DNA from: an uncultured Eggerthella sp.
GTDB lineage: Bacteria > Actinomycetota > Coriobacteriia > Coriobacteriales > Eggerthellaceae
DNA length: 64,000 nucleotides
Assembly: GCA_900546175.1 (NCBI GenBank)
Contig: URBX01000003.1
Location: 124,001-188,000, forward strand
Direction of reading: 5' to 3'
Positions 62,460 through 64,000 of this stretch are shown here, piece after piece; within the stretch, counting starts at the first letter, position 1, and every line of letters begins with the position of its first letter. The translations under genes were made by a program, and so were the position numbers. The notes under the pieces were generated by a model, which ran no database searches, was not told where the DNA came from, and was given only the letters and a program-made list of their open reading frames with translations.

Positions 62460-63113
62460 TTAGAGACTCTCCTCAACAAGTTTGCCGAAATTTGCTAAAA
62501 GTTTCATGCCCTTTGAAGAAGATTTCTCAGGGTGAAACTGAGTTGTATAAATATTTTCATGATGAATAGAGCTTACGAATGGTTGCGCATGCACTGTTAC
62601 TCCTGCGATATCCGCTTCATCGGCAGGAACACCAATGTATGAGTGCGTGAAATAGAAATAGGAGTTATCCTCAATTCCGTCGAAAAGAGGGCTGTATCCC
62701 TTATACTCCACGCTGTTCCATCCTACATGAGGGACCTTAAGCTTCTCGCCCTCACTCGTAAAGGCAGGCATACGCACAACTTCGCCTTTTATAAGGCCAA
62801 GACCAGCCATGCGCTCGCCTTCCGCGCAGCCTTCTGTTCCCCACTCATAAATAAGCTGCTGTCCTAAGCAAATTCCCAAAAAAGGAACGCCCTGGCCAAC
62901 ACGGGTGCGAATAGCCTTACTTTGACCAAGCTCATTCATGGTAGTCATTGCATCAGCAAAAGAGCCAACACCAGGCAACACCAAGCCATCAGCACTAAGA
63001 ATATCAGCAGGGTCTGAGCTAATAAACGCATCATAGCCCGCGTCTGCCAAGCCACGCTGAACGTTTGCTAAGTTTCCTTTTAAATAGTCAATGACACAAA
63101 TTCGTGCAGTCAT
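62460..63113 (-). CDS. hisH: imidazole glycerol phosphate synthase glutaminase HisH
   Basis: A 217-aa class I glutamine amidotransferase. The nucleophile is the cysteine of FLGICLGQQLIYEWG (near 80). The His-Glu pair is in TTQFHPEKSSSKG near the C-terminus, and VLPGVGSFADAM opens the oxyanion region. It feeds ammonia to HisF. It is contiguous with hisB and hisA with no spacing, so translation is likely coupled. It is slightly longer than the usual 200 residues. Confidence 0.96.
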   Translation of the reverse strand: MTARICVIDYLKGNLANVQRGLADAGYDAFISSDPADILSADGLVLPGVGSFADAMTTMNELGQSKAIRTRVGQGVPFLGICLGQQLIYEWGTEGCAEGERMAGLGLIKGEVVRMPAFTSEGEKLKVPHVGWNSVEYKGYSPLFDGIEDNSYFYFTHSYIGVPADEADIAGVTVHAQPFVSSIHHENIYTTQFHPEKSSSKGMKLLANFGKLVEESL

Positions 63114-63704
63114 TTACAGTGCTCCTTTAGTGGAAGGAATCTGGTCTGCGATACGCGGGTCAATTGCCACGCACTCTTTCAAAGCACGAGTTACCGCCTT
63201 AAAAGACGCTTCCAAAATATGGTGCGAATTACGTCCGCAAATCTGACGAAGATGAAGTGTAAGACCCGCATTCGTAGCAAAAGCAATAAAGAACTCTTCG
63301 CCTAATTCGGTATCGAAGGTGCCCACGGATTCGGCAGGAATATCAAGAGAGCAGTGGCACTGACCTCTACCTGAAATATCAATAGCAGCCATGACAAGCG
63401 TTTCGTCCATTGGGAGAATAGAAGAGCCATAGCGGTAAATACCCTTGCAATCACCAAGCGCCTGCTTTATTGCCTGACCAAGCACAATGCCGGTATCCTC
63501 GACAGTATGATGGGCATCAATCTCAATATCCCCCACCGCTTTTACTTCAAGGTCAAACAAGCCATGTCTGCCAAAAGCATCCAGCATGTGATCAAAAAAA
63601 GGCACGCCCGTATCAATAGAGGTTTTGCCTGTACCATCAAGATTGATAGTGACCGTAATATCCGTTTCTTTTGTTTTGCGAGAAATAGTTGCCAAACGTC
63701 CCAT
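63114..63704 (-). CDS. hisB: imidazoleglycerol-phosphate dehydratase
   Basis: A 196-aa monofunctional enzyme (no phosphatase domain, unlike E. coli HisB). DHMLDAFGRHGLFDLEV, the manganese-binding DAHHTVEDTGI and NSHHILEASFKA motifs are complete. It makes imidazole acetol phosphate, the substrate of HisC, whose gene ends two bases upstream. Confidence 0.97.
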   Translation of the reverse strand: MGRLATISRKTKETDITVTINLDGTGKTSIDTGVPFFDHMLDAFGRHGLFDLEVKAVGDIEIDAHHTVEDTGIVLGQAIKQALGDCKGIYRYGSSILPMDETLVMAAIDISGRGQCHCSLDIPAESVGTFDTELGEEFFIAFATNAGLTLHLRQICGRNSHHILEASFKAVTRALKECVAIDPRIADQIPSTKGAL

Positions 63705-63706
63705 GG

Positions 63707-64000
63707 CTATTTCCTCTCGGTAAGAATCTCTGCAAGTGCAGCTACCACTTTATTGTTTTCTTCTTCGGTACCTACCGTAATACGTAAGCAGTTAGTTAAG
63801 TATTTCGCTTTTGAAAAATCTCGCACTAAGATGCCTTTTTCATACAAAGCATCCCATACTTTATCGGCGTCTGGCAGGCGAATCAAAAGATAATTTGCTT
63901 GAGAATCAAACACTTCAACACCCTCAAGTCCTGCAAGGTTTTGAGCCATGATTCCTCTTTGGCGAATAATCTCATCAATAGCAGGCTGAAGTTTATCACG
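63707..64000 (-). CDS. hisC: histidinol-phosphate aminotransferase (C-terminal end, cut by window)
   Basis: The 5' end lies beyond base 64000; 97 codons are visible and the frame is open to the edge. The visible segment includes the C-terminal small domain of a class I/II aminotransferase (FDSQANYLLIRLPDADKVWDALYEKGILVRDFSKA, then CLRITVGTEEENNKVVAALAEIL with the substrate-carboxylate arginine). Being first before hisB in a his cluster makes HisC the natural call. An internal ATG at 63949 is not the start. Confidence 0.92.
   Translation of the reverse strand, partial: RDKLQPAIDEIIRQRGIMAQNLAGLEGVEVFDSQANYLLIRLPDADKVWDALYEKGILVRDFSKAKYLTNCLRITVGTEEENNKVVAALAEILTERK

Noticed and set aside
1..64000. 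CRISPR arrays, insertion sequences, integrases or phage genes
   Set aside because: I saw no regularly spaced repeats of CRISPR type, no transposase or integrase motifs, and no block of atypical phage-like genes.

Overview
The window is a continuous stretch of chromosome, about 45% GC by eye, densely coded on both strands. I see no rRNA, tRNA, CRISPR array, phage block or insertion sequence. The gene set points to an anaerobic, monoderm, low-to-mid GC actinobacterium of the Coriobacteriia (Atopobium/Lancefieldella/Olsenella type). Supporting features are an LPXTG-anchored surface protein, a bifunctional PBP with a glycine-rich tail, rubrerythrin, a giant 2-hydroxyacyl-CoA dehydratase activase-like protein, a T-box ahead of pheST, a ThrH-type phosphatase and an Ltp-repeat protein. 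The taxonomic call rests on family memory, not on a search.

Layout. 1-5.96 kb: the end of pntB, a MATE exporter, a small HAD protein, an unusual HTH-aminotransferase fusion and a convergent MFS exporter. 6.1-10 kb: rubrerythrin, two convergent PAP2 phosphatases, thrH, a small membrane protein and mntP. 10.2-16.5 kb: an MBL hydrolase, sstT, a UbiB/AarF-like kinase with a phasin-like partner, and an NSS amino acid:sodium symporter. 16.8-19.6 kb: a 936-aa LPQTG surface protein behind a structured leader and followed by a degenerate 19-nt tandem array. 20.3-23.1 kb: a zinc/cadmium export module (ArsR-family sensor with a full SmtB-type alpha-5 metal site, stand-alone HMA chaperone, P1B-2 ATPase). 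23.4-30.7 kb: the 1455-aa activase, a TetR regulator, rlmD and an MBL protein. 30.8-37.6 kb, minus strand: tyrS, a U32 peptidase/RlhA-like protein, a lipoprotein and a class A PBP. 37.7-45.1 kb, minus strand: argC-J-B-D-G-H, without argF. 45.4-50 kb: a SlyD-like isomerase and acyl-CoA dehydrogenase-etfB-etfA. 49.7-53.6 kb: a Ser/Thr kinase, an Ltp-repeat protein, an HTH protein and a CDF metal exporter. 53.9-56.4 kb: an amidohydrolase-like protein plus a membrane protein behind a candidate RNA switch, then a cupin and a SHOCT-TM2 protein. 56.4-60.5 kb: pheST with a Phe T-box. 60.5-64 kb: hisC-B-H-A-F-I, minus strand, with hisC cut by the window end.

Most genes are housekeeping or ordinary accessory genes. 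The less usual content lies in leaders and architectures. Two genes (53.9 kb hydrolase, 16.8 kb surface protein) have leaders in which one strand of a long helix also pairs with the Shine-Dalgarno sequence, so the two folds exclude each other. The HTH-aminotransferase has an intrinsic terminator nested in an inverted repeat just before its start. sstT has a perfect 11-bp inverted repeat over its promoter. The PBP tail continues in frame, still glycine-rich, beyond its stop codon. All folds were found by eye from complementarity; no folding energy or covariation was computed.
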